Part shown: piece by piece, positions 37,174 through 45,646 of the stretch
Position numbering within the stretch: position 1 is the stretch's first letter
How the letters are laid out: the number at the start of each line of letters is the position of its first letter
From: Sediminispirochaeta smaragdinae DSM 11293
Lineage (GTDB): Bacteria > Spirochaetota > Spirochaetia > DSM-16054 > Sediminispirochaetaceae
Direction of reading: 5' to 3'
Assembly: GCF_000143985.1 (NCBI RefSeq)
Contig: NC_014364.1
Coordinates: forward strand, 4,092,001 to 4,156,000
Length of the DNA stretch: 64,000 bases
Notes under the pieces: model-generated
Told to the model about the DNA's origin: nothing
Databases searched by the model: none
Seen by the model: the letters and a program-made list of their open reading frames with translations, nothing else
Translations under genes and position numbers: made by a program

Positions 37174-38535
37174 ATGGAAACCAATCTGTTTCTGCTGCTC
37201 CCCGTTGCGGTCGTAGCAATAGCAATCGTTATACTTTTCGTCATAAGCGCAGGCAAAAATAAGGGGAACGGAGACAAAAAGAACAAAAAATTCAAAGGTA
37301 AAGATTCCAATGCAATCATTCGGGAGGCAAACAAACGCCTCAGCCAGAATCCAAAAGATGCGGAAGCCCTTCTCGCCCTTGCCGAGGCACACTTTAACGA
37401 CGGAAGATTCGACAAGGCGCTTCGTACCTATAATATTCTGATCGATCTCTGTGCAACCAATAAGGAACTAAACGAATTCGAGATCAACCTTCGTTATGCC
37501 ATCTCCGCAATGAAACTTCAAAATTTCGAAGAGGCATATAAAAGCTTTTTGATCTGTAAGACGATGAAACCGGACGGTTTCGAGGTGAACTTCAACCTCG
37601 GTTATCTCGAGTTTAGGAAAGGAAATTTCGAGAAGGCGGTCGTTCTGCTTCAATCTGCGCGGCAAAAAGATCCGGAACACGGTTCCATGCTCAAATATCT
37701 CGGTCATTCCCTTTTTAAAATCACAAAATACAAGGATGCTGCAGGAGCCTTACGCAAGGCACTGGAAATCGAGCCGGAAGATAAGGAGAGCCTCTTTGTC
37801 CTTGGCCAGGTCTACCATAACCTTGGCCAAAACGATCAGGCCCTTCGAATCTTCAGCCATCTTCGTCCAGATCCGAATCTCGGCCCCAATGCGGCCCTCT
37901 ACGCTGGAACCATTCATGTCGCTTCGGGTCAGTTCGATAAGGCGGTTCTCGATTTCGAAATCGGCCTGCGCCATAATAATATAAAGAAAGAGACGGCCCT
38001 GGAGCTGAAATACCGACTTGCCGCCTCCTATGCGAAAAAGCAGGATATGGGAAGGGCCTTGAAACTCCTTCAGGAAATTCAGAAAACGGCTCCGGGCTAC
38101 CGTGATGTTCCTGCCCTGCTGGAAAAGTACGCGGAGCTTAATTCAAATCGAAATCTTCAAACCTATCTTATCGCTCCAACCAGTGATTTTGTTACCCTCT
38201 GCAGAAAATTAACGAACACCATCTTTCCCGGAGCAAAGGTCCAGATTACCGATATATCGGTTACGGGAAATGACTATGCCGATATCCTTGCGGAAATAAG
38301 TACCAGGAAATGGGAAGATGTGGTACTGTTTCGATATGTAAGAACAAACGGCCAGGTGGGAGAACTGATCCTCCGGGATCTCTATGCACGTATCAAGGAA
38401 CTACGAGCAGGTAGAGGATTCTGTCTCTCGGCGGGAGAGTTTACCGAAGGTGCAAAGCAGTTTGTCGAAGCCCGTCTCATCGACCTCGTGGAAAAGGAGG
38501 GGCTTATGCGAAAGATGAAGGAGATCGATCGGTAA
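37174..38535 (+). CDS. Membrane-anchored TPR protein with degenerate Mrr-like restriction endonuclease fold
   Basis: 453 residues from the ATG at 37174, which places the single N-terminal membrane helix (about 4-25) at the start. A Lys/Asn/Gly linker is followed by about seven TPR repeats (about 55-310). The last 100 residues end with LRDLYARIKELRAGRGFCLSAGEFTEGAKQF and so resemble the Mrr-type PD-(D/E)XK domain, which typically has VRELYG...GIFVTTSGFTEGA. The catalytic QAK core reads LFRYVR, so nuclease activity is doubtful. Its 3' end overlaps rsmG by 32 bases in opposite orientation. Confidence 0.75.
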   Translation: METNLFLLLPVAVVAIAIVILFVISAGKNKGNGDKKNKKFKGKDSNAIIREANKRLSQNPKDAEALLALAEAHFNDGRFDKALRTYNILIDLCATNKELNEFEINLRYAISAMKLQNFEEAYKSFLICKTMKPDGFEVNFNLGYLEFRKGNFEKAVVLLQSARQKDPEHGSMLKYLGHSLFKITKYKDAAGALRKALEIEPEDKESLFVLGQVYHNLGQNDQALRIFSHLRPDPNLGPNAALYAGTIHVASGQFDKAVLDFEIGLRHNNIKKETALELKYRLAASYAKKQDMGRALKLLQEIQKTAPGYRDVPALLEKYAELNSNRNLQTYLIAPTSDFVTLCRKLTNTIFPGAKVQITDISVTGNDYADILAEISTRKWEDVVLFRYVRTNGQVGELILRDLYARIKELRAGRGFCLSAGEFTEGAKQFVEARLIDLVEKEGLMRKMKEIDR

Positions 38536-39175
38536 ATACCAGAAGGTTTCGCTCGCCTTTCAGCAGATTGCCGGAATCGGGAATTCCGACAATGCGAAGA
38601 TCTCCTTCCGGCCGCTGCCTTAGTTCCGAAAGCTGGCTTTGAAGCAGCTTTCGGGTTCCGGCATAGATAACGGCAGATCCTCCCGGAACCAGCCTACCTG
38701 CAAGGATGGGAAGGGCCTCGTTGACGGGCCGAAAGGCTCTGCACGTTGCAAGCTGCCATCGGGCCCCGAGGGTTTCGGCATCTACCTGGAGAATATGGAC
38801 CCGATCGGCAACCCCGAGCAGGGCAACGGCATTCTGCAGGAATCCGGCCTTACGCCCCGAACGCTCCACAAGGGTGTATTCATACCGAGGCAGAGCAAGG
38901 GCAAGGGGAATGGCGGGAAACCCTCCGCCGCTGCCGATATCCACAACACCGCTTCCAGGTCCCGGCAGCAGGCCGGAGGCTTCGAGCAGGGGCAAAGGAG
39001 CCAGTGAATCGTAGAGATGCCGAAAAACAAGCTCATCGACCGATTCCATCTTCACCAGTCCCACCTTGCGATTCCAGAACAACAGCTCCTTCAGATAGAC
39101 CTCACACTTTTGCGCCATTGAAGCATCGAAGGACCATGCCACGGCATCAAGCGCCTGTTTGATAAGCTCCCTCAC
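38504..39175 (-). CDS. rsmG: 16S rRNA (guanine-N7) methyltransferase RsmG
   Basis: 223 residues. Methylates G527 (E. coli numbering) in 16S rRNA using SAM. The Rossmann SAM motif VDIGSGGGFPAIPLALALP and the preceding NLVKMESVDE-like region fit GidB/RsmG. Its ATG overlaps the end of mnmG by 4 bases, the usual gidA-gidB arrangement. It converges on, and overlaps by 32 bases, the TPR protein gene. Confidence 0.95.
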   Translation of the reverse strand: MRELIKQALDAVAWSFDASMAQKCEVYLKELLFWNRKVGLVKMESVDELVFRHLYDSLAPLPLLEASGLLPGPGSGVVDIGSGGGFPAIPLALALPRYEYTLVERSGRKAGFLQNAVALLGVADRVHILQVDAETLGARWQLATCRAFRPVNEALPILAGRLVPGGSAVIYAGTRKLLQSQLSELRQRPEGDLRIVGIPDSGNLLKGERNLLVFTDRSPSSFA

Positions 39176-41031
39176 CGTCTTCTCCTGAGCATCACCATAA
39201 GAACGGCTATATCCGAGGAACGGACACCCGAGATCCTCGAGGCCTGTCCCACCGAGAGGGGCCGTATCTGTTTCAGTTTTTCCCGTGACTCATTGCTGAT
39301 ACCTTCGATGGTATTCCAGTTAAAATCCGCAGGAATCTTGAGCCCCTCCATACGCTGAAAGCGATCCACCTGCTCGTCCTGCCGCCTGATGTAGCCTTCA
39401 TAACGAATATCAAGGGCGGCACGACGGAGCCACTTGTCGGGAAACGCCTCCAACTCGGGCTGCAGCGGCACAAGCATATCGATAGAAACCTCAGGGACCT
39501 TCAAGAGATCAAGAAATTTCTTGCCCTCCTGACCCGAAAGGTCGAGACCAGCAGCTTCTGAAGAACGTAAACGCCTTGAGGCAAGGAGCTCCTTTATCGC
39601 CGCTTCCCCTTCGAGCCGCTTATTAAGGGCCTCCATCGCGTCATCGTTCTGTAATCCAATACGATGGCCGAGCGGCAAAAGCCGACGATCCGCGGTATCA
39701 TGGCGGAGATTGAGGCGATATTCGGCACGACTGGTAAACATCCTGTAGGGTTCCTCGGTCCCAAGGGTAACGAGATCGTCGATAAGAACCCCCGCATAGG
39801 CCTCGGCCCGGGAAAGTACCAGAAGGTCTTCTCCACGCATCAAGAGTGAGGCATTGATACCGGCAAGGAGCCCCTGACAGGCGGCCTCTTCGTAGCCCGA
39901 GGTGCCATTTGTCTGACCGGCAATGAAGAGACCCGCCACAGCCTTTGTCTGGAGGCTGGGGAAGAGCTGGCGAGGATCGATATAATCATACTCAACGGCA
40001 TAGCCGGGCCGCATAATAACCGCGCGCTCTAATCCCGGAACAGAATGGATAAACTGTTCCTGGACCCATTCGGGGAGGCTCGAAGAGATCCCGTTGAGGT
40101 ACATCTCCTCGGTATGGAGCCCTTCAGGTTCCACAAATATCTGATGCCGCTGGCGGTCAGGGAAACGAACCACCTTGTCTTCGATGGAGGGGCAATAACG
40201 AGGGCCTTTACCGACGATCTTTCCTCCGTAAAGGGGGCTTGTTCCCAAATTTTCGGAAATCAGCGAGTGGGTTTTCTCGTTCGTATAGGTAATCCAGCAG
40301 CTGCGTTCCGGTCGATCTATCGTATCATGGGAAAAGCTGAAAGGAAGCATCAGCTCGTCCCCTTTCTGCTCCTCCATTTTATCGTAATCAAGGGAAGAGG
40401 CGGCAACTCTGGCGGGAGTTCCCGTTTTCATCCGTCCAAGGTGAAAGCCCTTCGCCCGCAGAGCGCTGCCCAGTCCGATGGCGGCAGGCTCTCCAAGGCG
40501 CCCGGAAGAAGCTTCCCAGCTGCCGATGAAAACCTTTCCCTCCATAAAGGTCCCGGTGGTCAAGACCACCGAGCGGGTGGAAATCTCTTGTCCGCGATCG
40601 GTCCTCACCCCGACGATCCTTGCCCCGCCTAAGGCAATGTCCCCTTCGATGACCAAATCCGTCACCGTATCCTGGTAGAGATCGAGGCCGGGCTGTTTTT
40701 CAAGGGTCTCTTTCGCAAGAAGGTTGTAGGCAAATTTATCAGCCTGAGCCCTGGGAGCCTGAACAGCAGGGCCTCGACGCTGGTTGAGAATACGGAATTG
40801 GATCATCGTTGCATCGATAAGATGCCCCATCTCACCGCCCAGGGCATCAACCTCACGAACAATGTTACCCTTGGAAAGTCCGCCTACCGCAGGGTTACAG
40901 CTCAATCGGCCTATGGCATCGAGGCTCTGGGTGATAAGCAGAGTACGGTGGGAAAGACGGGCAAGGGCAAGAGCGGCCTCTATGCCGGCGTGTCCCCCGC
41001 CGATGACAACAGCATCGTAGTCACGAACCAT
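39172..41031 (-). CDS. mnmG: tRNA uridine 5-carboxymethylaminomethyl modification enzyme MnmG
   Basis: 619-residue FAD enzyme that works with MnmE to modify the wobble uridine of certain tRNAs. FAD-binding GGGHAGIEAALALARL lies at the N-terminus, SCNPAVGGLSKGNIVREVDALGG follows, and GYEEAACQGLLAGINASL marks the second nucleotide half. A helical C-terminal domain of about 90 residues completes the enzyme. It is 18 bases after mnmE and overlaps rsmG. Confidence 0.97.
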   Translation of the reverse strand: MVRDYDAVVIGGGHAGIEAALALARLSHRTLLITQSLDAIGRLSCNPAVGGLSKGNIVREVDALGGEMGHLIDATMIQFRILNQRRGPAVQAPRAQADKFAYNLLAKETLEKQPGLDLYQDTVTDLVIEGDIALGGARIVGVRTDRGQEISTRSVVLTTGTFMEGKVFIGSWEASSGRLGEPAAIGLGSALRAKGFHLGRMKTGTPARVAASSLDYDKMEEQKGDELMLPFSFSHDTIDRPERSCWITYTNEKTHSLISENLGTSPLYGGKIVGKGPRYCPSIEDKVVRFPDRQRHQIFVEPEGLHTEEMYLNGISSSLPEWVQEQFIHSVPGLERAVIMRPGYAVEYDYIDPRQLFPSLQTKAVAGLFIAGQTNGTSGYEEAACQGLLAGINASLLMRGEDLLVLSRAEAYAGVLIDDLVTLGTEEPYRMFTSRAEYRLNLRHDTADRRLLPLGHRIGLQNDDAMEALNKRLEGEAAIKELLASRRLRSSEAAGLDLSGQEGKKFLDLLKVPEVSIDMLVPLQPELEAFPDKWLRRAALDIRYEGYIRRQDEQVDRFQRMEGLKIPADFNWNTIEGISNESREKLKQIRPLSVGQASRISGVRSSDIAVLMVMLRRRR

Positions 41032-41049
41032 GTAATGAAAACTCCTATC

Positions 41050-42420
41050 TCATTTTCCGAGGCAAAAGCCGGAAAAGATTGATTCAAGAATGTCGGCAGA
41101 GGTCACCTCACCGGTAATTTCGCCCAGGGCATCCACGGCATCTTTGAGGTCCATGGCAAGCTCATCCCAGGATCGGCTGCCAACCCCTTCCAATACAGCC
41201 TGTAGGGCAGAGGAACAGCGGTCAAGAAGCCGTTTCTGCCGAAGCGAATCAACCACAGGCTCTCCGGAAGTCAGGGGAGCCTTGGCGCTCAGGCATTTCG
41301 CCATCTTCTTCTGCAAGCGGTCAAGGCCCTGTCCCGTTACGGCACTGACAGCGACTACTCCATCGTCCCAGACCTGGCAGCCAAGATCGCTTCTCGTCAT
41401 CACAAAGATGTAGCGGCCCTGTCCCTCAGCACTTGTCTGATCAGCAAGCAGGGAGAACTCATCCGGAGAAGGGCCTGTCGTTCCGTCAATCAGATAAAGG
41501 ACAAGATCGGCGGCATCCACAACCTTTCCGCTTCTTCTTATTCCCTCGACCTCAACAGGATGACCGGCATCGCGCAGACCGGCGGTATCGTAAAGGCAGA
41601 CAGGAATCCCCGCTATAGTGGTCCATGCCTCGATATAGTCCCTGGTCGTACCGTGGATGTCAGATACGATGGAGCGGTCCTCCTTGAGAAAAAGATTGAA
41701 GAGCGAGCTTTTGCCGGCATTCGTTCTACCGGCAATGGCAACCTTTGCCCCTTCCCGGTAGAGACGCCCCTCCTGAAAGGTAGCGGACAAAGCCTCAACA
41801 GAGTGAAGTACCTCTGATAGAGGGGCAAAATCGGGTTCAGGAGCATCAAGGAGCTCCTCTTCAGGGTAATCGAGGAGAACCTCCACCGATGCAAGCACTT
41901 CGACAATCCTCTTTTTCAGGGCATCGATCGATCGAAAAAGCGAGCCGGATAAGCGGTCCATGGCCATGGCATGGGCTGCGGAAGACTTCGCATCGATAAT
42001 CTCCGCCACCGCCTCGGCCTCGGTCAAATCAATCTTTCCATTCAAAAAGGCCCGAAGGGTAAACTCCCCGGGAGCCGCCTCACTGAATCCAACCTCGTAG
42101 AGGCGGGAAAGAAGGCGCTGTATTCCCGAGGGTGAACCATGGGTATAGATTTCAACGCTCTCCTCTCCTGTATACCCCCTCGGAGCATGGAATACCCCAA
42201 GGACCACCTGTTCTATGGGAAGGCCCGAAGCATCAAGCATGTGGCCATAAGTAAGAGAGTGGCTTTTCGCCCCGGAAAGAGCCGCCGGACGGGAAAAGGT
42301 TCGGGCAAGGAGATCGAGGCACCCCTCCCCTGAGGTCCGCACAACAGCAATGGCGCTTCGTCCCCAGGGGGTGGCAAGAGCGGCAATGGGACGATCGGTA
42401 TCATAGGAAAGGTCTTTCAT
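41050..42420 (-). CDS. mnmE: tRNA modification GTPase MnmE
   Basis: 456 residues from the ATG at 42420; the N-terminal extension to 42522 covers the divergent promoter and is not coding. The N-terminal THF-binding domain (about 1-120), the helical domain and the G domain (about 220-380) are present. G1 is GRTNAGKSS, G2 GTTRD, G3 DTAG, and the C-terminal FCLGK matches the family's catalytic Cys-containing end. The G4 motif reads TRSD instead of NKxD, which is unusual for guanine recognition. Divergent from the methyltransferase/metal-uptake operon. First gene of mnmE-mnmG-rsmG. Confidence 0.95.
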   Translation of the reverse strand: MKDLSYDTDRPIAALATPWGRSAIAVVRTSGEGCLDLLARTFSRPAALSGAKSHSLTYGHMLDASGLPIEQVVLGVFHAPRGYTGEESVEIYTHGSPSGIQRLLSRLYEVGFSEAAPGEFTLRAFLNGKIDLTEAEAVAEIIDAKSSAAHAMAMDRLSGSLFRSIDALKKRIVEVLASVEVLLDYPEEELLDAPEPDFAPLSEVLHSVEALSATFQEGRLYREGAKVAIAGRTNAGKSSLFNLFLKEDRSIVSDIHGTTRDYIEAWTTIAGIPVCLYDTAGLRDAGHPVEVEGIRRSGKVVDAADLVLYLIDGTTGPSPDEFSLLADQTSAEGQGRYIFVMTRSDLGCQVWDDGVVAVSAVTGQGLDRLQKKMAKCLSAKAPLTSGEPVVDSLRQKRLLDRCSSALQAVLEGVGSRSWDELAMDLKDAVDALGEITGEVTSADILESIFSGFCLGK

Positions 42421-42485
42421 CTTCGATGAGTATATCCCGGAGGAATGCGATTCGCCAAGAGATAGGAAGAGATAGACTGATCTTG

Positions 42486-42517
42486 TTGACTCCATTATAT
42501 ACGTATATATATAATGG
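42486..42517 (+). promoter_or_regulatory. Strong promoter overlaid by a perfect palindrome, operator candidate
   Basis: TTGACT (42486-42491), an 18-base spacer and TATAAT (42510-42515) make a near-consensus sigma-70 promoter reading into the methyltransferase/DUF364/ABC operon. A perfect 10-bp inverted repeat, CCATTATATA (42492-42501) and TATATAATGG (42508-42517) separated by six bases, covers the spacer and -10 box, so a bound repressor would block RNA polymerase. The gene order suggests a metal-responsive regulator. It does not match the Fur or NikR consensus that I know. Sequence observation; regulator unknown. Confidence 0.6.
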
Positions 42518-42566
42518 TTCATCTACCCAATACAGCGATGTACATGAAAGGAAAAGGAGACAGGCA

Positions 42567-43652
42567 ATGGATGGATGTAACGAAATTCCTTTCTTAATGA
42601 GGCTTGCCCCACCGACGGAAATCAAAGGTTTCGGCTGTCTGCTGGAAGGATATCAAAACTATCAGGCACTCATAGCAGCTCTCGATACCGGTATCTGCGA
42701 CTACCTCGGCGAAAAGGGCCAAAGCGATAAAGAAGAGCTTGCAAAGGAGACCGGTATCAACGGGATGTTTATCAGGCCTTTTCTCGCTACTCTCGTTGAT
42801 ATAGGAGTTCTTACCGTCGAAGACGGGGTATACGCCAATACCAAGGCCGCAACGGAGTTTCTCGTGAGCAGCAGTGCCTTTTTTCAAGGCGATCAACTGC
42901 GAACGGTGGGCAAGGGGCAATGGAACAAGCTCTCCGAAGCAATCAGGCGTAAAGAACCGAAGCTGAACGGTTTCTCCTCCGGTCCAAGTGGTGCTTTTAT
43001 CAACGCGCTTGCGCAACGCAGTCTTCAGGGAGAACTCCAGACTATTGTTCGGACAATTACACAATGGGACGGCTTTCATAATGCAAAGAGGGTCCTGGAC
43101 CTTGGGGGCGGTCATGGATTGTATACCATAGCACTTTGCCAGGAAAACCCGTATTTGCATGGCCTTGTTTTCGACAAACCGCATATAATTGAAACGACAC
43201 AACGATACATCAGTCAATACAAAATGGATAATCGCATAACGGCAAAAGGTGGCGACATCTGTATCGATACCTTTGGTTCCGGCTATGATATTGTTCTCAT
43301 CTCTCATCTCCTCTATAAATTTCGCAAAAATCTCGAGCCGATTTTTAATAAGGTGTATGACGCACTCAAGCCTGGGGGACTGTTAGTTAGCAACCACTGG
43401 TTCTGCGCCCCAGGATGCAAGCCGGGAAGCCATGGGGTCGAAGAACTTGCAAAGGCACTTCAAAGCTTCGGACATCCCCTTTGCCATGTCGAAGAATTCG
43501 GTGCCTTGTTCGAAAAAAAAGGATTTCGAGTTATTGCCTCGTCTGATGTCCCGACCCCTTACGGGAATTCACGTCTTCACTTAGCAGTGAAGGACCAGGA
43601 CCTTCCCTGCAAGAGGACGGCGGAAGAACGTGCGTGCTGTTGCCGATCATAG
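42567..43652 (+). CDS. SAM-dependent O-methyltransferase-like protein with winged-helix dimer domain
   Basis: 361 residues from the ATG at 42567, with AAAGGAGA at 42552-42559. An N-terminal winged-helix/dimerisation domain (about 20-110) precedes a class I methyltransferase domain with SAM motif VLDLGGGHGLYTIALC, the arrangement of acetylserotonin/hydroxyneurosporene O-methyltransferases. The expected catalytic region has SNHWFC. The C-terminus is Cys-rich (LPCKRTAEERACCCRS), a possible metal-binding tail. It leads the operon with DUF364 and a FecCD-type importer, so methylation of a metal-binding metabolite is a reasonable guess. Substrate unknown. Confidence 0.78.
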   Translation: MDGCNEIPFLMRLAPPTEIKGFGCLLEGYQNYQALIAALDTGICDYLGEKGQSDKEELAKETGINGMFIRPFLATLVDIGVLTVEDGVYANTKAATEFLVSSSAFFQGDQLRTVGKGQWNKLSEAIRRKEPKLNGFSSGPSGAFINALAQRSLQGELQTIVRTITQWDGFHNAKRVLDLGGGHGLYTIALCQENPYLHGLVFDKPHIIETTQRYISQYKMDNRITAKGGDICIDTFGSGYDIVLISHLLYKFRKNLEPIFNKVYDALKPGGLLVSNHWFCAPGCKPGSHGVEELAKALQSFGHPLCHVEEFGALFEKKGFRVIASSDVPTPYGNSRLHLAVKDQDLPCKRTAEERACCCRS

Positions 43653-43681
43653 TGAACGACGTAAAACACAAAGAGGACCAG

Positions 43682-44536
43682 ATGGAAACAAAAAAGAGAA
43701 AGATGATTCTGGAGGAGACGATAGAGACGATACGGTCGCAACTTGGAAGCGAGATGGACTCGATTACCGTTGAAAGGGCGGTAATAGGCCTCTTTTTTTC
43801 AGGCGTAAGACTTTCAACCGGAGACGGAGGCATTTGCTTTACCCCGGTTAAGGAGATTCCGGAGGCGGTCTGTTGCCCCAGCTCGGCTCGGGCAATCCCG
43901 GGGGCCGGTAAACTAGCACATCAGCCGGTGAGCTACTATCTTGACGAAATGGATCAGAACGCCCCTTTAAAAAAGGCCCTTGGAATTGCCGTTCTCAATG
44001 CCCTTTCCACCAGTTGCTGGCATAGGAAAACACCAAAAGAATATGGCTTCGATCTTGGTATAGACCCTTTGGAAGGGGCCTCCATCCCGGAAGATGCCTA
44101 TGTCGTTGTCATAGGAGCCCTTGTACCCTATATCAAGATGTTGAAGGCAAGAGGAAAGCCTTTTTGTATCCTGGAAAAAGATGCACGTACGCTAAAGGCC
44201 GACGAGATGCGCTACTATGTTCCCCCGGAACACGCAAACGAGGAGATCTCAAAGGCTGACTGGCTCATTATCACCGGCACAACCCTGATTAACGATACCC
44301 TTGAGGACATTCTCGATCACTGTCGTTCCGATGCAAACATCACCCTCGTAGGGCCGACGGCAAGCATGTTACCGGATGCCTTTTTCCGTCGGGGAATCGA
44401 TAGCATCGGAGGCATCATCGTCACCGATCCCGATAGACTTCTGGACACATTGATAGAGGCGGGCTCGGGATATCATTTCTACGGAAAATCGGCCGAACGC
44501 CTCGTTATCAGACGCTATACAGTAGCAATACAATGA
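43682..44536 (+). CDS. DUF364-family (PF04016) putative heavy-metal chelation protein
   Basis: 284 residues from the ATG at 43682 (AGAGGA upstream). The N-terminal part is small and enolase-like (IGLFFSGVRLSTGDGGICFTP) and the C-terminal part is Rossmann-like, with YVVVIGALVPYIKMLKARGKPFCILEKD and the ADWLIITGTTLINDTLEDIL segment typical of DUF364. A structure of this family showed a combined enolase/Rossmann fold with a proposed heavy-metal chelation role; no reaction is established. It sits between the methyltransferase and the binding-protein genes of a FecCD-type importer, which supports a link to metal or metallophore handling. Confidence 0.8.
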   Translation: METKKRKMILEETIETIRSQLGSEMDSITVERAVIGLFFSGVRLSTGDGGICFTPVKEIPEAVCCPSSARAIPGAGKLAHQPVSYYLDEMDQNAPLKKALGIAVLNALSTSCWHRKTPKEYGFDLGIDPLEGASIPEDAYVVVIGALVPYIKMLKARGKPFCILEKDARTLKADEMRYYVPPEHANEEISKADWLIITGTTLINDTLEDILDHCRSDANITLVGPTASMLPDAFFRRGIDSIGGIIVTDPDRLLDTLIEAGSGYHFYGKSAERLVIRRYTVAIQ

Positions 44537-44549
44537 AAAGGAGTTTCGT

Positions 44550-45617
44550 ATGAAAGAGAAAAAGAAAGTTCAGGGGGATAATCGATACAAAATCTTGATT
44601 CTGTCTCTGACATTTTTTTTGCTTGCCGTTTGTATCCAAGAGAAAGCAGAGGCCCAAGCGCTTACCAAAACGGTTGTGGATATGGGCGGAAATGAAGTCA
44701 CCGTGCCCAAGAACGTCAATAGAATTGTCATCACCTGTTATGGGGGTGCCACCCATGAAATTGCAGCCCTCGGAGGAGCTGAAAAAATAGTAGGTCAACC
44801 ATCAATGCTACGTTTTCCAACCCTTGTTCGTATGTATCCCGGTTTTAAAAAAACCGTCGATCCCGGGTCGTTTAATAACGTAAACATCGAAGAGATCCTT
44901 AACCTGAAACCGGATGTCGTTATCGCAAGCCTTACAGCAGAACAGGGAAATCGAAAAATAGTCGAGGCAGGAATTCCTGTTATTAGGGTTTATACCGGCA
45001 GAGCCAATGACCCATCGGACAGTAAACGGGAATTCTTGATGATTGGAGAATTACTGAACAGCAAACGGCAAGCTGAAGAACTGGTTGAATTTTGGGACCG
45101 ACAGCTACAGATAATAGAAGAGAGAACCGCTGATATACCGCAGGGGATGCGGAAACGAGTTTACTATCTTCTCGGTTCCCTGACGCATACCAACGGGAGT
45201 GCATGGTGGGGTGAGACGCTGATCACTAGTGCAGGAGGCATCAATGTAGCACATGAGATCGGGAAGCTTAGAGATATCACCGTTGAACAGCTGCTCGGCT
45301 GGAACCCGGACGTAATGATTCTAAGTAGCAATGAGGGCAAATTCGTTCCTGTAGAAGAGGTCATGAACAACGGTCAATTACAGGGAGTCAGGGCCGTTAT
45401 CGACGGCGCCGTATACCTCTGTCCCGTCGGCACCTTCTGGTGGGACAGACCAGCCCCCGAAGCCATTCTCGGTATTACCTGGCTGGCCCAAACCCTTTAT
45501 CCGGAACGCTTCGGGGATATCGATCTGGAAAAGCTTTCCCAAGATTTCTATCACCGATTTTATGGCTATAGGCTGAGTCATGACGAGTTTGCATCGTTCA
45601 TAACTCCCCAAGATTGA
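44550..45617 (+). CDS. FecB/BtuF-type periplasmic metal-complex-binding protein
   Basis: 355-residue class III binding protein (Peripla_BP_2). The signal region ends with LAVC and then AEAQA, so either a lipobox with a relaxed consensus or a Sec cleavage site. Mature N-terminal VDMGGNEVTVPKNVNRIVI and NVNIEEILNLKPDVVIAS fit the iron-siderophore and cobalamin binding proteins. AAGGAG ribosome site 6 bases before the ATG; the gap to DUF364 is 13 bases. The ligand is a metal complex by family; nickel is inferred from the lar genes nearby. Confidence 0.82.
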   Translation: MKEKKKVQGDNRYKILILSLTFFLLAVCIQEKAEAQALTKTVVDMGGNEVTVPKNVNRIVITCYGGATHEIAALGGAEKIVGQPSMLRFPTLVRMYPGFKKTVDPGSFNNVNIEEILNLKPDVVIASLTAEQGNRKIVEAGIPVIRVYTGRANDPSDSKREFLMIGELLNSKRQAEELVEFWDRQLQIIEERTADIPQGMRKRVYYLLGSLTHTNGSAWWGETLITSAGGINVAHEIGKLRDITVEQLLGWNPDVMILSSNEGKFVPVEEVMNNGQLQGVRAVIDGAVYLCPVGTFWWDRPAPEAILGITWLAQTLYPERFGDIDLEKLSQDFYHRFYGYRLSHDEFASFITPQD

Positions 45618-45646
45618 CCATAGGATATTACTGAGACACGTACCGC

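Noticed and set aside
38504-39162. Alternative + strand frames antisense to rsmG
   Set aside because: The rsmG frame carries the SAM-binding motif; the antisense frames have no matching family and are shadows.
42492-42517. Reading the TATATA palindrome as a terminator
   Set aside because: It is AT-rich with no T-tract and overlaps a promoter between two divergent genes, so an operator is the better explanation.
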